A DNA stretch of 64,000 nucleotides from Oceanospirillum sp047518265 (GCA_047518265.1 JAKZRG010000085.1:1-64000); one strand, 5' to 3'. Numbered from the stretch's first letter, positions 34,391 through 44,021 are shown. Program-made: numbers and translations. The notes: generated by a model not told the origin, from the letters alone.

Positions 34391-35310
34391 TACCAGTCTA
34401 ATAGTTTTTCTGGGTTTTCCTGCAACCAGTTTATTTTCGTCCTTAGCTGATCGGCAAATTCTTGAGTAATCATGGATTTAGGTACGCCAGAGGGATACAT
34501 AATGGCAATTTTTAGTAGGGCTTCTGGTTCAAAACGTCGAAAGACCACTTTTCCCGGTTGGGCGTAGCTATGATAGCTATAGACCGAAATGGGATCGAGG
34601 ATACAGATCCCCATGCCTCTTTCTACCAAGCGTAATGCGGGGATATAAAATCGACACTGTAAGCGCACATTCATGCGGTAGCCGCCTTCCTCAAAGAGAT
34701 TAAGCAGGTCATGGAAGATCATATGATCGGGATGCAGAGTGATCATGGGTTCGTTATCCAATAGCTCAGGAGTAATCACATCGTATTGAGCTAGGTGATG
34801 ATCTGCCGGTAGCGCGCACATACAACGCAGGTTAAAAGGCTCCATCTTTTCCAGTGAGACCTGTGTCACTTCTGCTAAACCGATATCGTATTGGTTAGAG
34901 GCCAGCCACTTAGTCACTTCATCTGAGGTCCTAGTTTGCATGGAGGCCTGTACCTTGGGGTGTTCTTCCATAAAATCAGCTAACAGATCAGGCATAAAAA
35001 AAGTAGATGGACCGGGCATACAGCCGATACGTAGAAAGCCGTACTGTTTATTTTGGATATCCTGTACGGTCTGATTGACGTCGTGAATCCTAGAGAAGAT
35101 CGCTTCAATTTCGGTGTATAGATAATGAGCTTCAGGGGTGGGGTAGAGTCGTTTTTTACGGCGCTCAAATAGTTGGAAGCCAATCTCCTTTTCCAATGAA
35201 CTGATCACCATACTGACCGCCGGTTGAGTACGAAATAGTTGCTTGGCTGCTTGGGATACTGAGCCGGTCAGCATCACCGCACGGAATGCTTCCATTTGGT
35301 TTAGGTTCAT
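34390..35310 (-). CDS. LysR-family transcriptional regulator
   Basis: A 306-residue LysR-type regulator. The ATG at 35310 is preferred over 35331 because of AGGAAA five to six bases before it and because M-N-L-N-Q-M-E-A-F is the classic LysR start. The winged helix-turn-helix spans about 1-60 (S-V-S-Q-A-A-K-Q-L-F-R-T-Q-P-A-V-S) and the substrate-binding domain about 85-295. It lies downstream of tctC on the same strand after a 300-bp gap, so it most likely controls the tct transporter and perhaps the divergent RidA-DadA genes. Ligand unknown. Confidence 0.92.
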   Translation of the reverse strand: MNLNQMEAFRAVMLTGSVSQAAKQLFRTQPAVSMVISSLEKEIGFQLFERRKKRLYPTPEAHYLYTEIEAIFSRIHDVNQTVQDIQNKQYGFLRIGCMPGPSTFFMPDLLADFMEEHPKVQASMQTRTSDEVTKWLASNQYDIGLAEVTQVSLEKMEPFNLRCMCALPADHHLAQYDVITPELLDNEPMITLHPDHMIFHDLLNLFEEGGYRMNVRLQCRFYIPALRLVERGMGICILDPISVYSYHSYAQPGKVVFRRFEPEALLKIAIMYPSGVPKSMITQEFADQLRTKINWLQENPEKLLDW

Positions 35311-35558
35311 TGGTTTTCCTGCTTTAAACACTGAAACAAAATGTTCTCGATAAAAAATAATCCAGTTCTCTGCTTATGGGGCAGAGAATATCGAAATACT
35401 TTTATTTGGGTATATTTATTAGTTTATCTGATGAGCTTGTCTGAAAATGTAGTTCATCTTATGTTTTTTATAACGCGAGATAAATAGAGTGGTTTGATTG
35501 TTCAGAAGGATGAGGGGAAAGAGGCTTGTAATACTGGATAAAGAATAACGAAGGAGAG

Positions 35559-35590
35559 GATATCCGGGTGCCTAGGCAGAGCCGGATATC
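35559..35590 (-). terminator. Hairpin after tctC, possible terminator
   Basis: GATATCCGG at 35559-35567 pairs perfectly with CCGGATATC at 35582-35590, 20 bp after the tctC stop. The minus-strand tail (CTCTCCTTCGTTATTC) is only partly T-rich. The rest of the 300-bp gap to the LysR gene is AT-rich and holds the LysR promoter but no ORF. Confidence 0.6.
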
Positions 35591-35610
35591 GATAGTATCA
35601 GCTAGGAATA

Positions 35611-36558
35611 TTATTTTTTGGCAACGCGTGCGGCTTCTTCTTTGTAGATACCGTAGGTGGCTTCCAGATCTGTAATCCAGCTTTGACCGTGGCGGAAGTC
35701 TACCAGTGCGCCAATATTCTCGTATGCCGCAAGTACCTTAGGGTTTTTCATGGCGTTAGCCGTTGCTTTAGTCAGCTTATCAACCACTTCCTGAGGCACA
35801 CCCTTAGGTGCAAAAACACCGGACCAGCCACCAAAACTACCCTTGATGCCATAGTCTGAGAAGGTCGGTACACCTGGGAAAGCATCCATTTTTTGGTTCA
35901 TTACCAGAACACGGGCACGATCCGCTTTCACATGAGGGCCAAAAGCAGGAGGGAAGGATACCGCTGAATCAATATGACCACCCACGACGGAAACCATAGA
36001 AGCGGCAGCCCCTTTTCCATGGACATACTTCACCTTATAGCCAGCCTGATTTCCTATAATGTTGGCCATAATGGTGCCGGAAGATGATGCGCCCCAAGAG
36101 CCTTGGGTTACTTTTTTGCTTTGGGCGCTGGCAATAAAGTCATCGAAGTTTTTGTAAGGGCTGTCTTTGGCAACCACGACGGCCAGTGGTACAGAGGTGT
36201 ATTTTACAACGGGCGTAAAGGTATCAAAGTTATAAGGTGTATTAGTGAAGTTTGGTGTCACCATCATATTACTCACACCCGCGTTGATCAGGGTGTAACC
36301 ATCGGCCTTAGCACGAGCTACGAAAGAGGTACCCACAACACCGCCGCCACCGGTTTTATTGATGACCACAACAGGCACGCCCAGTTCTTTTTCTACCGCA
36401 TCGGCCCAGATACGGGTGGTCAGATCAGAGTCGCCACCTGCGCCCCAAGGCACGATCACTTGGATCGGTTTTTCTGGGTACTCTGCCAGAACACTTGCAG
36501 AGAATGTAACAGTCAGAGCGCCAGCCAGTGCTAACAGTGATTTTTTTGGATGAGTCAT
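35611..36558 (-). CDS. tctC: Tripartite tricarboxylate transporter substrate-binding protein (TctC/Bug)
   Basis: Periplasmic solute receptor of 315 residues. Signal peptide with cleavage probably after V-L-A near residue 25. Mature start E-Y-P-E-K-P-I-Q-V-I-V-P-W-G-A-G-G-D-S-D is the standard Bug/TctC N-terminus, where the loop grips a carboxylate through main-chain contacts and water. Ends in the usual helix. A GAGGT ribosome site precedes the ATG. Last gene of tctB-tctA-tctC. Bug receptors bind citrate, dicarboxylates, amino acids or aromatics; the neighbours suggest an amino-acid-related ligand. Confidence 0.95.
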   Translation of the reverse strand: MTHPKKSLLALAGALTVTFSASVLAEYPEKPIQVIVPWGAGGDSDLTTRIWADAVEKELGVPVVVINKTGGGGVVGTSFVARAKADGYTLINAGVSNMMVTPNFTNTPYNFDTFTPVVKYTSVPLAVVVAKDSPYKNFDDFIASAQSKKVTQGSWGASSSGTIMANIIGNQAGYKVKYVHGKGAAASMVSVVGGHIDSAVSFPPAFGPHVKADRARVLVMNQKMDAFPGVPTFSDYGIKGSFGGWSGVFAPKGVPQEVVDKLTKATANAMKNPKVLAAYENIGALVDFRHGQSWITDLEATYGIYKEEAARVAKK

Positions 36559-36627
36559 ATTAGTTACCTCAAGTTATTTTTATTTACGGTTTAATAAGCT
36601 GTACAGCAGTCAATCGTTGTTAGATGG

Positions 36628-38148
36628 TTAGGCGGTTTCCTCTTGAATTTGTGATGGCTGTTGGGCCGTCTTTTTTCTCATACGTGTACTGGAGTAAACA
36701 AAGAATACGGACAGTGCGATAAATACCCATGCAAAGGGTGATGCAAAGAATTGGGAATAGTCTTCGCCTACGATGGCAAAGGCCTGATCTAGGTTCTGTT
36801 CTAAGAATGGCGTTAGGATAAAGCCGATAATAAATACTGCGGGATTCAGCCCGACCAATCGCATGCCGTAACCCAGTACAGTGAAAGCGATCAATATCAG
36901 GATATCGTCCATGTTTTGACCGGCAGTAAAAGCACCGGTAAAGGCAAATACCGTGACACATGGGAAGATGATGTAACGTGGTAATGACGCGAGTTTTACA
37001 AAGGATTTAAAGCCTGAGCGAGCAATAGCCAGCAGGAAAAGATCGGTAATCAAAAAGCCCGCAAAGATGGCGTAGATAGTTTCCGTATGTTCAAAGAAGA
37101 TCATAGGGCCCGGTGTTAAACCGTGGATCAGAAAAGCCCCCATCAGCAAGGCAGCCACGTCGTCACCAGGGATACTCAGGGTCAGCATAGGGATCATACT
37201 GGAGCCACAAACCGCATTATTGGCGGACTCTGCAGCGGCAATACCTTCCACAGAACCTTTACCATACTCATCTGGTTTTTTGGAGGTACGTTTGGCCTCT
37301 CCATAAGCAATAAAGGCGGCGGTACTAGAGCCTAAGCCCGGTAATGCGCCAATAAAGGTACCAATACCACTGGACTTCAGGATGGTACGGAACACACCGC
37401 GAAACTCTTTAAAACTGATGCGGTTATCTGCAGGGTCTGGGGAATGAGTAATGGCCAGTTTATGATGAGGAACATTGCGGCGACGGATCACGTTAATCAC
37501 TTCTGGCATTACCAAGATACCGATCAACATAGGTGTAAAGGTAAAGCCGCCAATCAGCTCATCAATGCCAAAGGTAAAGCGGGAGGAACCTGTAATAGAA
37601 TCCAAACCTACCATGGCAAATAGCATACCCAAACAGCAGGACAATAGACCCCGTGGAATAGACTCACCGGCCATAGAACCGATCACAGTAAAGGCAAATA
37701 GCAGTAGGAAGACCTTCTCAATAGGACCTGCCTGCAGTGATATGGCAGAGATGGGGGCCGCTACCAGAATCAAGACTAGGGTCGCCAACATTTCACCGGA
37801 TACTGAGGCAAACAGAGACATATCCAGTGCTTTACCTGATTTCCCCGCTTTGGTGAGCGCATGGCCATCCTGAGCGGTAAGAAAGGACGCAGCGGCCCCT
37901 GGCGTATTGATCAAAATGGCTGAAATAGATCCGCCATAGATACCGGCTTTATAAACCGCCAATAACATGGTGATACCAATAATAGGATCCACATAAAAAG
38001 TCATGGGTAGAATAATGGCGATGGCCATGATGCAGGAAATACCTGGAATCGCACCAAAGGTAATGCCAATCACTACACCTGCAACAATGCCCAGAATAGG
38101 GCCTATTGCTAGGATGGCTGAAAAACCGCTAAGAATATTATCAAACAT
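36628..38148 (-). CDS. tctA: Tripartite tricarboxylate transporter large membrane subunit (TctA)
   Basis: Inner-membrane channel subunit of 506 residues with about 11-12 membrane helices. The family blocks G-I-T-F-G-A-I-P-G-I-S near 27-37, G-A-A-A-S-F near 84 and I-G-A-L-P-G-L-G-S-S-T-A-A-F near 260-275 are present. A GGGGAGA ribosome site lies eight bases before the ATG. tctB ends 14 bp upstream. Uptake is driven by the ion gradient in characterised members. Confidence 0.97.
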   Translation of the reverse strand: MFDNILSGFSAILAIGPILGIVAGVVIGITFGAIPGISCIMAIAIILPMTFYVDPIIGITMLLAVYKAGIYGGSISAILINTPGAAASFLTAQDGHALTKAGKSGKALDMSLFASVSGEMLATLVLILVAAPISAISLQAGPIEKVFLLLFAFTVIGSMAGESIPRGLLSCCLGMLFAMVGLDSITGSSRFTFGIDELIGGFTFTPMLIGILVMPEVINVIRRRNVPHHKLAITHSPDPADNRISFKEFRGVFRTILKSSGIGTFIGALPGLGSSTAAFIAYGEAKRTSKKPDEYGKGSVEGIAAAESANNAVCGSSMIPMLTLSIPGDDVAALLMGAFLIHGLTPGPMIFFEHTETIYAIFAGFLITDLFLLAIARSGFKSFVKLASLPRYIIFPCVTVFAFTGAFTAGQNMDDILILIAFTVLGYGMRLVGLNPAVFIIGFILTPFLEQNLDQAFAIVGEDYSQFFASPFAWVFIALSVFFVYSSTRMRKKTAQQPSQIQEETA

Positions 38149-38162
38149 CGGAATATCTCCCC

Positions 38163-38627
38163 TTAAAGTGACCAGGTCGGTAGATAGACCCGTAAAAACT
38201 CCCGGGAACCGTAATAGATCAGTACAGGGGTAATAACGGAAAGCGAAATCAGCGGTAACCAGTTACGGCCGCCTAACAAAACAGCGACACCCAGCATGAC
38301 CAGAGGGGTTGTCACTATAAAACCAAGGTGAGGTACTGCTAGCCAGTAAGCGATGAAGATGCCGATATAGATAAAAATACCGGAGAAGCCAGCCGTTGAT
38401 ATCTTCTCTAGGCCTTCCATCTCAGCCCCTTTGGATAGCTTTACAAATGACTGAATAGCAATTGTTCCGGCAAAGAGGATCATCAGTCCAGCAACAACAC
38501 GAGGGAGAAATAGAATACCCAGATCACTCTCAGCGCCACCTTCTGCCAAGCTATCGTCGGTTAAGATGATCACCGATGCGATGATCAAGAGTGTCGATAA
38601 AACGACATCTATTTTTCTTCTATCCAC
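38163..38627 (-). CDS. tctB: Tripartite tricarboxylate transporter small membrane subunit (TctB)
   Basis: A 154-residue membrane protein with four hydrophobic segments (about 9-27, 41-60, 78-100, 104-135), the TctB layout. It starts with GTG; AGGAGAG five bases upstream decides this start. First gene of the transporter operon, divergent from the RidA-family gene across a 431-bp gap. Confidence 0.92.
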   Translation of the reverse strand: MDRRKIDVVLSTLLIIASVIILTDDSLAEGGAESDLGILFLPRVVAGLMILFAGTIAIQSFVKLSKGAEMEGLEKISTAGFSGIFIYIGIFIAYWLAVPHLGFIVTTPLVMLGVAVLLGGRNWLPLISLSVITPVLIYYGSREFLRVYLPTWSL

Positions 38628-39058
38628 TGTTCTCTCCTAAATTTTTATTCTTGTCTATTTGTTGCGAACAGGAGCCCTTTTGTAGGGATATCGACTTTCT
38701 GTAAGCACTTCCATGATCTAGGCGATGCCAAATGCCGCAAATTTAATTTCAGTGTAATCAAATCGTATATATACACAAATCGAAAATATATTTGATTTCA
38801 TAAGCTGAGCTTATGTTCTTCTGGCTCCATTGCTGATGAAGTCGGACTGATACAGGCCATTTGACATGAATTCATATATAAGAAAATCTGATGAAATGTT
38901 AAAAAAAAGCGATTTGCTGTTATGTCTTAAGAGGAAAATAATAATGAGATGAGAAACAGCAGGGGTATCACGCTGACAGTTGTGCCAATCGAAATGATGA
39001 TTAGTGCATTGATCCGTGTTGTCCACTGACGATCAATCTGAAGATAAGTGAGTTTGAA
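38628..39058. promoter_or_regulatory. Divergent control region, tct operon / ridA-dadA genes
   Basis: A 431-bp AT-rich gap. It contains a perfect 15-bp palindrome ATAAGCTGAGCTTAT at 38800-38814 and inverted AATCAAAT (38757-38764) and ATTTGATT (38790-38797) arms. Palindromes of this kind in a divergent gap are typical operator candidates, here for the LysR protein encoded beyond tctC, but no T-N11-A core stands out clearly. A 71-codon minus-strand reading frame at 38811-39026 has no ribosome site and looks non-coding. Confidence 0.55.
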
Positions 39059-39403
39059 ATGATACAGCGTCAACATTCCAATCAACGTATGAGCCAGTTG
39101 GTGAGTTATACCGGTCTGGTTTGGACCGCGGGTCAGGTAGCAAAAGATCCAAGTGAAGATATGGCCGGTCAGACACGTCAGATTTTAGCTCAAATTGATG
39201 GTCTGTTAGCTGATGCTGGTTCGGATAAAAGTCGTTTGCTCAACGCGACCATCTGGGTCTCGGATATCAGCCAATTTCAGCAGATGAATGAGGTTTGGGA
39301 TGCTTGGGTTGACCAAGAGAATCCACCGGCCAGAGCCTGTGTTGAGTCTCGTTTGGCTCGTCCGGAATTATTAGTGGAAATTCAGGTCGTTGCGGCGGCA
39401 TAA
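39059..39403 (+). CDS. RidA/YjgF-family imine deaminase
   Basis: A 114-residue RidA-family protein, which hydrolyses reactive enamine/imine intermediates released by amino-acid enzymes. The segments L-V-W-T-A-G-Q-V-A and P-A-R-A-C-V-E-S-R-L-A-R-P-E-L-L-V-E-I are diagnostic, with the Arg of P-A-R-A-C being the substrate-carboxylate binder. It stands 59 bp before a FAD amino-acid dehydrogenase, whose imino-acid product is just what RidA proteins clear. Confidence 0.92.
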   Translation: MIQRQHSNQRMSQLVSYTGLVWTAGQVAKDPSEDMAGQTRQILAQIDGLLADAGSDKSRLLNATIWVSDISQFQQMNEVWDAWVDQENPPARACVESRLARPELLVEIQVVAAA

Positions 39404-39462
39404 GCTGTTTATAGAGCAAATATTGTCTATGGGGTAAGCGGCCTAAGTCGCTTAATAGCGTT

Positions 39463-40716
39463 ATGACAGAAAATAAAAAAATTGCCGTTGTTGGCGCTGG
39501 CATAGTGGGGTTATCCACTGCACTTTGGCTGCAAGGTGAAGGCTTTCAGGTCACTCTCATCGATAGAGATGAACCGGGTATGGGGGCTTCTTTTGGTAAT
39601 GCTGGTTTGTTTGCCGATTATGCTCGTTTGCCTTTTGCTCGTTTTTCTATGCTCTACAAAATGCCCGGTTTGTTGTTGGATAAGGAAAGTCCGTTATCAC
39701 TGCAAAGTAGCTATTTACCGAGTTTATTGCCTTATGGCGTGGGTTTTGTAAGAGCCTGTTTTCCTAATAATTTTAATAAGGGTTGTCAGGCATTAAAAAG
39801 CTTACAGGAGAAAGTCCGAACAGCGGATGACTATCTGCTCAAGCGAACGCAAGCGGATAGTTTACTGAGGTCCGAGGGTTGCTTAGGACTATTTGCTTCA
39901 CCAGAAGGTTTTGCAAAAGCTCAAGAAGATGATCTGAAAAAGCGTCGAGAGCAGGGGGTTAATCTACAGTTATTAAATCCCTCTGATATTAAGGGGTTAG
40001 AACCGGATATAGCCGATTTTTATGCCGGTGGCGTCTATTACCCGGATACTCGCTTTACGGTTGATCCTCTAAAAATTTGCCAAAAATATGCCCAGTACCT
40101 TTTAGAAAAAGGTGGTGTATTGCTCAGAGATGAGGTGTTGAACTTACAACCTTCTGTATTAGGCAGCAAAGAAAGTGTCAGGCTTAAGCTGAGCCATCAA
40201 ACCGTGGAATTTGATCGGGTAGTGATTACCGCAGGTGTGGCTTCCAAAGCTTTACTTAAACCCTTGTCCATTAATTTGCCCTTAGTGAGCGAACGGGGTT
40301 ACCACCTATCACTGGATATTGGTGACAAACATCTGACTCGTCCGGTGGGTTGGTTGGATAAAGGCGTGTTTTTAACGCCCATGGCAGATGGCGTACGTAT
40401 GGCTGGCACGGCTGAATTTGCTAAGGCTGATGCACCGGAAAACCATCAGTGTACCGATACCATGTTTTCTCATGCGACCACTATGCTGGGGCAGAAACCT
40501 GAGATGAAATCTACATGGGTGGGCAGTCGACCATCAACACCGGATTCCCTACCAGTGATAGGTCGTTTGCAGAAGTATCCACAAATTACTTTGGCCTTTG
40601 GTCACAGTCATTTGGGTCTTACTTTGGGGGCTCTGACAGGCCAATTAGTGTGTGAATTACTGCAAAACAAAACCCCATCGGTGGATTTGGCGCCTTTTGC
40701 ACCGGAACGTTTTTAA
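39463..40716 (+). CDS. FAD-dependent D-amino-acid dehydrogenase-like oxidoreductase
   Basis: A 417-residue DAO/DadA-type flavoprotein. The N-terminal dinucleotide fold V-V-G-A-G-I-V-G-L-S-T-A binds FAD (about 8-20) and the C-terminal D-S-L-P-V-I-G-R-L and G-H-S-H-L-G-L-T-L-G blocks close the FAD site. No signal peptide; it should act at the inner face of the membrane and pass electrons to quinone. Together with the RidA protein before it and the racemase-family protein after it, it suggests oxidation of a D-amino acid, or conversion of an L-form through racemisation. The exact substrate cannot be read from sequence. Confidence 0.88.
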   Translation: MTENKKIAVVGAGIVGLSTALWLQGEGFQVTLIDRDEPGMGASFGNAGLFADYARLPFARFSMLYKMPGLLLDKESPLSLQSSYLPSLLPYGVGFVRACFPNNFNKGCQALKSLQEKVRTADDYLLKRTQADSLLRSEGCLGLFASPEGFAKAQEDDLKKRREQGVNLQLLNPSDIKGLEPDIADFYAGGVYYPDTRFTVDPLKICQKYAQYLLEKGGVLLRDEVLNLQPSVLGSKESVRLKLSHQTVEFDRVVITAGVASKALLKPLSINLPLVSERGYHLSLDIGDKHLTRPVGWLDKGVFLTPMADGVRMAGTAEFAKADAPENHQCTDTMFSHATTMLGQKPEMKSTWVGSRPSTPDSLPVIGRLQKYPQITLAFGHSHLGLTLGALTGQLVCELLQNKTPSVDLAPFAPERF

Positions 40717-40830
40717 TCAAAGCGTTAGAAAAACGGTTTATTTCAATTGTATACCTGAGCTTTGATCTCAGGTTGGATCACTGGGTTTTGGTGGCGTAAG
40801 AGCCCGTAATCCATAGAGGAGTATCTGATT

Positions 40831-41547
40831 ATGTTGTTAAAAGGTGGCAAAAATATCTGTGGTGTCACGATGGGGGTGATCTCTTTAGAGTCTTTTTTCC
40901 CTAAACCTAATGGTCATATTAAATATCCGGCCAGTTTTGATTTTCCGGTGATCTACGAAACAGTATTAGGTGCCACTGTGGATCGTTTGATTCGCGAACG
41001 AGATCCTGCCCTGTTACAACCTTTTATCGAGGCAGCCAAAAAGCTGGAGAGTGAAGGCGTTAAAGCCATTACCGGTAGCTGTGGTTTTTTGGCCCTGCAT
41101 CAGAAAGAGATCGCGGATGCGGTTAATGTGCCTGTGTTTATGTCGAGCTTGATTCAAGTGCCTCTGGTTTCTCGTATGCTGAAGAAAGATCAGAAAGTGG
41201 GGGTTGTTGTAGCAAATAGTGATGCCTTAAGTGCAGATCACTTAACCGGTGTGGGCATTGCCGATGAGCCTATTGTGGTAGCAGGTATGCAGGCCCAGCC
41301 TCAGTTTAATGAGGTGATCCTAAAGGGGCTAAAAGATGATCTGGATATGACCATTTTTGAACAAGAGCTGTGTTCTGTAGTAGAGGCAATGTTAGCGGAT
41401 AATCCAGAAGTGGGTGCCATTGTGCTGGAGTGTACGGATCTGTCCCATTTTGCACCGGTATTACAGCAGAAGTATGGCTTGCCTATTTTTGATCTGACCA
41501 GTTTAACTCGTATGGTTGCCGCAGGAGTGACACGTACGATTGCATAA
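40831..41547 (+). CDS. Asp/Glu racemase-superfamily protein
   Basis: A 238-residue protein of the aspartate/glutamate/hydantoin racemase superfamily. Two cysteines occupy the expected catalytic positions: one in T-G-S-C-G-F near 88 and one in L-E-C-T-D-L near 195, the pair that removes and adds the alpha proton from opposite faces. A GAGGAG-like ribosome site precedes the ATG. It is 114 bp after the dehydrogenase and probably in the same unit. Substrate specificity is unknown; arylmalonate decarboxylase-like or maleate isomerase activity is possible in this superfamily. Confidence 0.85.
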   Translation: MLLKGGKNICGVTMGVISLESFFPKPNGHIKYPASFDFPVIYETVLGATVDRLIRERDPALLQPFIEAAKKLESEGVKAITGSCGFLALHQKEIADAVNVPVFMSSLIQVPLVSRMLKKDQKVGVVVANSDALSADHLTGVGIADEPIVVAGMQAQPQFNEVILKGLKDDLDMTIFEQELCSVVEAMLADNPEVGAIVLECTDLSHFAPVLQQKYGLPIFDLTSLTRMVAAGVTRTIA

Positions 41548-41754
41548 GTGATCATTTTATTATTGTAAGTATAAACATAAGGTTCTTTATATATTAATGA
41601 GTTTTAATGGATGATTAGCGGATGCGCCTCTGGCTTATCCACGCTACATATATGGCTTTCATTATAAAAGAGCTGATGTTTTAGCGGGTATCTCTGGATG
41701 CCCGTTTTTTATTCCTCCCTTATATCCTCTTTTGACTTCGATCTGGGTAGCTCT

Positions 41755-42675
41755 ATGAATATGTTACTGACTCGGTTGGGTTTATTTTGTACCACTCTTG
41801 CTTATATCACTTGGGGAATAACGCCTCTTTTTTATCAGTTTTTGCATGAGGATATTCAGGCTACGGAGATTTTTGCGCTTCGGGTGGTGGGGGCTTTGCC
41901 GGTATTTGCTTTGTTATTTTTGCTGACAAAGAGCCAATTTAAAGTGATTGAGCTGTTAAAAGATAAACGCAGTTTTCTCTGGCTTCTTGTTTCTACCTTA
42001 TGTGTTTCTACCAGCTGGTATTTAAATACTTGGGGAGTGACTCATGGTCAGGTACTTATGGTGAGCTTGGCATTTTTTCTGATCCCACTGATTAGTATTT
42101 TAATCGGTGTGTTTTATTTGGGAGAAAGACTGAACCGCTATCAGGTTACGGCTATTATTTTTTGCTTGGGTGGTTTTGTCTATGCTTGCTTGAATCTGGA
42201 TCAATTTCCCTGGTTAACGTTGGGGATTGCTTTGTCTTTTAGTGGCTATGCTCTGATAAAAAAGCAGATCCGTATTGATGCGTTGAATGGTTTAACAATA
42301 GAGGCCTTATTGGTTTTACCTGTGGCCTTAGGTTATTTACTGTTGTTGGGAGATCAAGGGCGTTTTGTTCAGGCTGAATGGGATGAGGGATTGTTACTAA
42401 TGTTGATCGCTCCTGTGGTGTTACTACCCTTGGGGTTGTTTTCCATCGGCGTACCTAGATTGAAAAGCCTGACCCTAGTGGCGGTACTTCAGTATATCGA
42501 ACCGACGCTTTACTTCTTAATTGGTGTTTTTCTATTTGGTGAGGTGGTGGATGCTGAGCGTCTGGTAACTTTTGGTCTGATTTGGATCGGGTTTTTAATT
42601 TTTTGTGTTGATAGTGTTCGCTATCACAGGCGGCAAACAAAATTGATATCCGGTCAGAACGTTATAGCTAGTTAA
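41755..42675 (+). CDS. rarD: RarD/EamA-family permease
   Basis: Inner-membrane transporter of 306 residues with ten predicted helices of the DMT superfamily. L-A-Y-I-T-W-G-I-T-P-L-F-Y near the start and the W-Y-L-N-T-W-G-V and G-E-R-L-N segments are RarD-like. The ATG at 41755 gives the standard RarD N-terminus; an in-frame ATG at 41698 would add 19 residues without support. RarD was linked to chloramphenicol sensitivity in E. coli, but its natural substrate is uncertain; in this setting export or uptake of an amino acid-like compound is plausible. Confidence 0.88.
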   Translation: MNMLLTRLGLFCTTLAYITWGITPLFYQFLHEDIQATEIFALRVVGALPVFALLFLLTKSQFKVIELLKDKRSFLWLLVSTLCVSTSWYLNTWGVTHGQVLMVSLAFFLIPLISILIGVFYLGERLNRYQVTAIIFCLGGFVYACLNLDQFPWLTLGIALSFSGYALIKKQIRIDALNGLTIEALLVLPVALGYLLLLGDQGRFVQAEWDEGLLLMLIAPVVLLPLGLFSIGVPRLKSLTLVAVLQYIEPTLYFLIGVFLFGEVVDAERLVTFGLIWIGFLIFCVDSVRYHRRQTKLISGQNVIAS

Positions 42676-42791
42676 GCTGATATCTATGTTGTTGTCTGAA
42701 AGGTTATTTCGCTATAACGTGGGAATAAATAATCGCAGTCTTAGCACTTCCAACAGATAGGGCGTTCTTCAATGGATAAAAGTAGAATGTG

Positions 42792-44021
42792 TTAATCCCT
42801 GACCATATCCTTGTAGGCATCATCGGCCCATTCTATGGCTTGAATAAAGATCTGATTCACTTCTGGTTTATACCAAGAAGAGCTCTCCATAGTATCCCAA
42901 TCACCCTGTTCATAAGCGATCACAAGTGCTAGTAATTCGCCTAATCTGCCTTGTTGTTGTAATGCTGCAAAGATATCGGGTTCCAGTTTTAACTGTTTTA
43001 ACATCTGCTCAAATTCCATACCCAGTGCGATATGAAGGTTTGACAGTACACCAACGGTAAAGCTGGATTGGCTTTCTGGGATGTCGTAGTACTTGGCCAG
43101 TTCTTCACAGGCTTTGGCTCGTACTAAAATAGTTGGCAACTGAGAACTTGCTTTAAAGGGGCTCTTACTCCATAGCAGTAAACTGACCATGGAACGTAGG
43201 CGCTCATGGCCCAGTAAAATAACCGCCTGATGTAAGCTGGTAATTTCAGTACTGAACATATAACCCGCAGAGTTAATATGACGCAGTAAGCGATAGGTGA
43301 GGCCAGGATCTTTGACGATGGTATCGACGAGTTGATTAATCTCAATATCGTTTTGATACAGCTGTTGTAACAGCTCCATCAAGATCTGTTGATTACTATG
43401 GGCTTTATGGCCTTTAAATATTCTTGGACGAGAAAGAAAAAAGCCTTGGAAATAATCAAAGCCCATCGCTTCCAGTTCTTTAAATTCCCGCCAGTTCTCT
43501 ATCTTTTCTGCCACTAGTTTTACCGGATAAGCTTTCAACTCAGTGACCAGCGCTGCCAGCTCTTCTCTGGAATACTGGTGGGTATCCAGCTTGATCCATT
43601 GGGCGTGTTCGATTAATGGATGGGTATGATCTGTAAGCGTAAAGTCATCTAATGCGATGGTATAACCCTTGGCCTTTAGGAGCCGTAGGGATAGCAGCAC
43701 TTTGGGAGTGACTTCAACACTTTCCAAAATTTCCAGTACGACCTTACTGGTGACTTCTGGAAAAAGTTCGGGTTTTTCTAACCAAAATTGAGGCACATTG
43801 AGGGTAATAGGAAAGCCCGAGCCTAAATGAGACGTGCCAAGATCCAATAATGCTAAGGAGTAGACCCGAGCACTGGCTTCAACAGGATCATGGATATGAG
43901 CAATTTGTGCGGATTGGTTACGACGGTATAGCAGCTCATAGCCGATCAGATTAAGCTCTTTATCTGCAATTGCTTGACGTGCCAGACAAAAAGCATCGCC
44001 AGATAATAAAGTGTCAGGCAC
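42792..44021 (-). CDS. EAL-HDOD signalling protein (degenerate EAL)
   Basis: A 409-residue cytoplasmic protein of the YuxH/CdgJ type: N-terminal EAL-like domain (about 10-200) and C-terminal HDOD (about 205-395). The EAL signature is replaced by Y-E-L-L-Y-R and the D-D-F-G-T-G loop by D-D-F-T-L-T-D, so phosphodiesterase activity is probably lost and the domain may only bind or scaffold. CdgJ in Vibrio affects motility and biofilm. Starts with GTG. A paralogue lies directly upstream on the same strand. Confidence 0.9.
   Translation of the reverse strand: MPDTLLSGDAFCLARQAIADKELNLIGYELLYRRNQSAQIAHIHDPVEASARVYSLALLDLGTSHLGSGFPITLNVPQFWLEKPELFPEVTSKVVLEILESVEVTPKVLLSLRLLKAKGYTIALDDFTLTDHTHPLIEHAQWIKLDTHQYSREELAALVTELKAYPVKLVAEKIENWREFKELEAMGFDYFQGFFLSRPRIFKGHKAHSNQQILMELLQQLYQNDIEINQLVDTIVKDPGLTYRLLRHINSAGYMFSTEITSLHQAVILLGHERLRSMVSLLLWSKSPFKASSQLPTILVRAKACEELAKYYDIPESQSSFTVGVLSNLHIALGMEFEQMLKQLKLEPDIFAALQQQGRLGELLALVIAYEQGDWDTMESSSWYKPEVNQIFIQAIEWADDAYKDMVRD

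Noticed and set aside
38811..39026. 71-residue minus-strand reading frame in the tct/ridA gap
   Set aside because: No ribosome site, odd composition, and it lies in an AT-rich control region containing palindromes.
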